Origin: Nonomuraea angiospora
GTDB taxonomy: Bacteria; Actinomycetota; Actinomycetes; Streptosporangiales; Streptosporangiaceae
Assembly: GCF_014873145.1 (NCBI RefSeq)
Contig: NZ_JADBEK010000001.1
Span: 10,230,001 to 10,294,000, forward strand
Direction: 5' to 3'
DNA length: 64,000 bases
A program made the position numbers and the translations under genes. Shown here piece after piece: positions 62,221 to 64,000 of this stretch. Under the pieces are notes generated by a model. That model saw only the letters and a program-made list of their open reading frames with translations. It searched no databases and was not told where the DNA came from. Position 1 is the stretch's first letter; every line of letters starts with the position of its first letter.

Positions 62221-62973
62221 TCAGCGCCCGTCAGTCGCCGGACCGAGCTCGTTGCCGAAGTCGAGGGCGATCTTGCGCATGCCCTCGGCCAGGTCCTCGC
62301 GGTCGATCGCGTCGATCCGCTCGGCGGGCCCGGAGACCGACATCGCGGCCACCACCCGGTCGCCGTCCCACACGGGCACGGCCAGGCAGTGCACGCCGAG
62401 CTCCTCCTCGCCCAGGTCCATGGCGTGGCCCTGCGCTTTGACGAGCTCGAGTTCGGCCAGCATGGCCGTCAGGTCGGTGATCGTGTTGGGGGTGCGGCGG
62501 GGCATGCCGGTGCGCTCGAAGACGGCCACCGCCTCGGCCGCGGGCCGCCCGGCCAGCAGCACCTTGCCCACGGCCGTGCTGTGCGGCAGCACCCGCCGGC
62601 CCACCTCGGCGAACATCCGCAGCCTGCGCGGCGAGGGCACCTGCGCCACGTAGACGACGAAGTCGCCTTCGAGCACGGCCAGGTTGGCGGTCTCGCCGGA
62701 CAGCTCGACCATCTTGGTCAGGTACGGCTGCGCCCACCCGCCCACCATGCTCCCGGCGATGCCGCCCAGCCGCACGAGGCCGCCGCCCAGGGCGTACCTC
62801 TTGTCGGATTCCTGGCGCACGTAGCCGCGGACGAGCAGGGTGCGCAGCAGCCGGTGGATGGTCCCGTACGGCAGGCCGGTCCTGGCGGCGATCTCCGACA
62901 GGCCCGCCTCGCCCCCGTGCTCGGCCAGCGCCTCCAGCACGTCCAGCGCCCGATCCACCGACTGGACGCTCAT
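62221..62973 (-). CDS. IclR family transcriptional regulator
   Basis: Regulator of 250 residues. Winged helix about residues 5-60 (ALDVLEALAEHGGEAGLSEIAARTGLPYGTIHRLLRTL) and the C-terminal GAF-like ligand domain with LPHSTAVGKVLLAG and GHAMDLGEEELGVHCLAVPVWD. IclR repressors sense glyoxylate, pyruvate and related acids. Its ATG overlaps the iron-sulfur subunit stop by 4 bp, so it is co-translated with that subunit and probably controls glycolate use. Confidence 0.93.
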   Translation of the reverse strand: MSVQSVDRALDVLEALAEHGGEAGLSEIAARTGLPYGTIHRLLRTLLVRGYVRQESDKRYALGGGLVRLGGIAGSMVGGWAQPYLTKMVELSGETANLAVLEGDFVVYVAQVPSPRRLRMFAEVGRRVLPHSTAVGKVLLAGRPAAEAVAVFERTGMPRRTPNTITDLTAMLAELELVKAQGHAMDLGEEELGVHCLAVPVWDGDRVVAAMSVSGPAERIDAIDREDLAEGMRKIALDFGNELGPATDGR

Positions 62974-64000
62974 AGGGAAACCCCGCGCAGCGAGGCGTCG
63001 AGCACTTCGGCCGTGTGGGCCACCCTGATGTCCGAGCCGGCGCGCCGCATGGCCGCCGCGATCTGCATCGTGCAGCCGGGGTTGGCCGAGACCAGCAGCT
63101 CGGCGCCGGTCGTGGCGACCGAGGCGGCCTTCCTGTCGCCGAGGTCGCGGGCGGCCTGCGGCTGGAAGATGTTGTACGTGCCCGCCGACCCGCAGCAGAT
63201 GGCCGACTCGGGGATCTCGCGGACCACCAGGTCGGGGATGCCGCTCAGCAGCTCGCGCGGCTGGGCGCGCACGCCCTGGGCGTGGGCCAGGTGGCAGGCG
63301 TCGTGGTAGGCGACGGTGAGCGGCAGCGAGTGCCGCTTGGCCACGGGCCCCAGCTCGGCGAGGTATTCCGACAGATCGACCACCCTGAACCCCGGTTCGC
63401 GCCCGAGCAGCTCGCCGTACTCCTTCATCGACGAGCCGCAGCCGGCCGCGTTCACCACGACGGTGTCGACCCCGGCCTTCTCGAACGTCCTGACCGTGCG
63501 GCGCGCCAGCCGCCTGGCCTGGTCGTCGCGCCCGGAGTGCACGCTGAGCGCTCCGCAGCAGCCCTGGCCGCGCGGGATGACCACGTCGCAGCCCTCCAGG
63601 GAGAGCACCCGCGCGGTGGCCGCGTTCACCTGGGGGAAGAACTCGCCCTGCACGCATCCGGTGAGCATGCCCACCACGGCCCGCCGCTCGCCCCTGGCCC
63701 TGACCACGCGCGGCATCCGCTGCCGGCGCTCGACGCGCGGCGCGAGCGCGGCCATGGCCCCGAGGCTCGGATGGACCCTGGCGAGGAACGGCGCCAGCCG
63801 CTCGGCCAGCCACATCCCCGGCCGCAGCAGCCGCAGCCGGCGCGGATAAGGGAACAGGCCGAACACGATCCCGCGCACGGCCCGCTCCTGCGGATCCCGC
63901 ACGTGCTCGCGCTCCACCTCGGCCCTGGTCTGCTCGATCAGCCGGTCGTAGCGGACGCCGGACGGGCAGGCCGTGACGCACGCCATGCACCCCAGGCAGG
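62970..64000 (-). CDS. (Fe-S)-binding glycolate oxidase subunit, GlcF type (partial at window edge)
   Basis: Truncated by the right end; about 342 residues visible. It opens in a ferredoxin-like site (CLGCMACVTACPSGV). Two CCG-type cysteine-rich domains follow: GMLTGCVQGEFFPQVN with RGQGCCGALSVHSG, and DACHLAHAQGV with AICCGSAGTYNIFQP. This is the layout of GlcF, electron-transfer subunit of glycolate oxidase (also LldE/GlpC kin). The flavin subunits would be encoded beyond the window. Coupled to the iclR gene. Confidence 0.9.
   Translation of the reverse strand, partial: CLGCMACVTACPSGVRYDRLIEQTRAEVEREHVRDPQERAVRGIVFGLFPYPRRLRLLRPGMWLAERLAPFLARVHPSLGAMAALAPRVERRQRMPRVVRARGERRAVVGMLTGCVQGEFFPQVNAATARVLSLEGCDVVIPRGQGCCGALSVHSGRDDQARRLARRTVRTFEKAGVDTVVVNAAGCGSSMKEYGELLGREPGFRVVDLSEYLAELGPVAKRHSLPLTVAYHDACHLAHAQGVRAQPRELLSGIPDLVVREIPESAICCGSAGTYNIFQPQAARDLGDRKAASVATTGAELLVSANPGCTMQIAAAMRRAGSDIRVAHTAEVLDASLRGVSL

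Overview
The window is very GC-rich, uses GTG and TTG starts freely, and carries the recA-recX-rny, miaB, miaA-dapF backbone typical of filamentous actinomycetes. Together with a mycothiol-era gene style (VOC, DUF3046, SCO6745-like and DUF2277 proteins) and very long repeat-rich extensions, this suggests a member of the Streptosporangiaceae, such as Nonomuraea; the genus is an inference. I see no phage, insertion sequence, CRISPR array, tRNA or rRNA gene. The coding is chromosomal core plus nutrient-uptake operons.

Layout. 63-3285 (minus): a sugar ABC importer (binding protein, two permeases) facing a ROK repressor at 3423, with a palindromic operator between them. 4584-6407 (plus): a VanX-type D,D-dipeptidase and a YbdK-type carboxylate-amine ligase. 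6429-15070 (minus): a GntR/FCD regulator, a complete peptide ABC importer, a cytoplasmic gamma-glutamyltransferase-family enzyme and a TauE/SafE exporter, all tightly overlapped, with the same GTATAC operator core before the regulator and before the transporter. 15325-22844: an esterase, a possible LysR relic, the giant helicase Lhr, a VOC protein and three small genes. 22845-24180: a gene-poor stretch of minisatellites leading into a recA promoter that carries both a LexA box and a PafBC-type motif. 24221-30080 (plus): recA, recX with an enormous disordered N-terminus, and RNase Y.

30592-38437 (minus): an S9 peptidase and a second peptide importer in the unusual order binding protein, ATPase, ATPase, permease, permease. 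38488-42728 (minus): a glutamate-type importer (ATPase, binding protein, two permeases, second binding protein) punctuated by two strong hairpins. 42867-50318: miaB, two proline/alanine-rich membrane proteins, a PEP-mutase-family enzyme, an extradiol-dioxygenase-like protein, RNase Z, an alkyltransferase, miaA and dapF. 50368-54868: an SCO6745-like protein, a 758-residue TPR-like protein, an SDR and a small secreted protein. 54963-58890: a two-component system with a PepSY protein, then two exported nucleases. 59038-64000: a TrmB/LuxR-type regulator, an uncharacterised HExxH metallopeptidase, DUF2277, an IclR regulator and the end of a GlcF-type iron-sulfur subunit that leaves the window.

The most unusual features are the concentration of tandem repeats with periods divisible by three (15, 27, 30, 36, 81, 99 bp) between 17 and 31 kb, some inside conserved proteins (Lhr, RecX), and the likely self-contained gamma-glutamyl-compound uptake operon at 6.4-15.1 kb. 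I found no clear antiphage or secondary-metabolite system.
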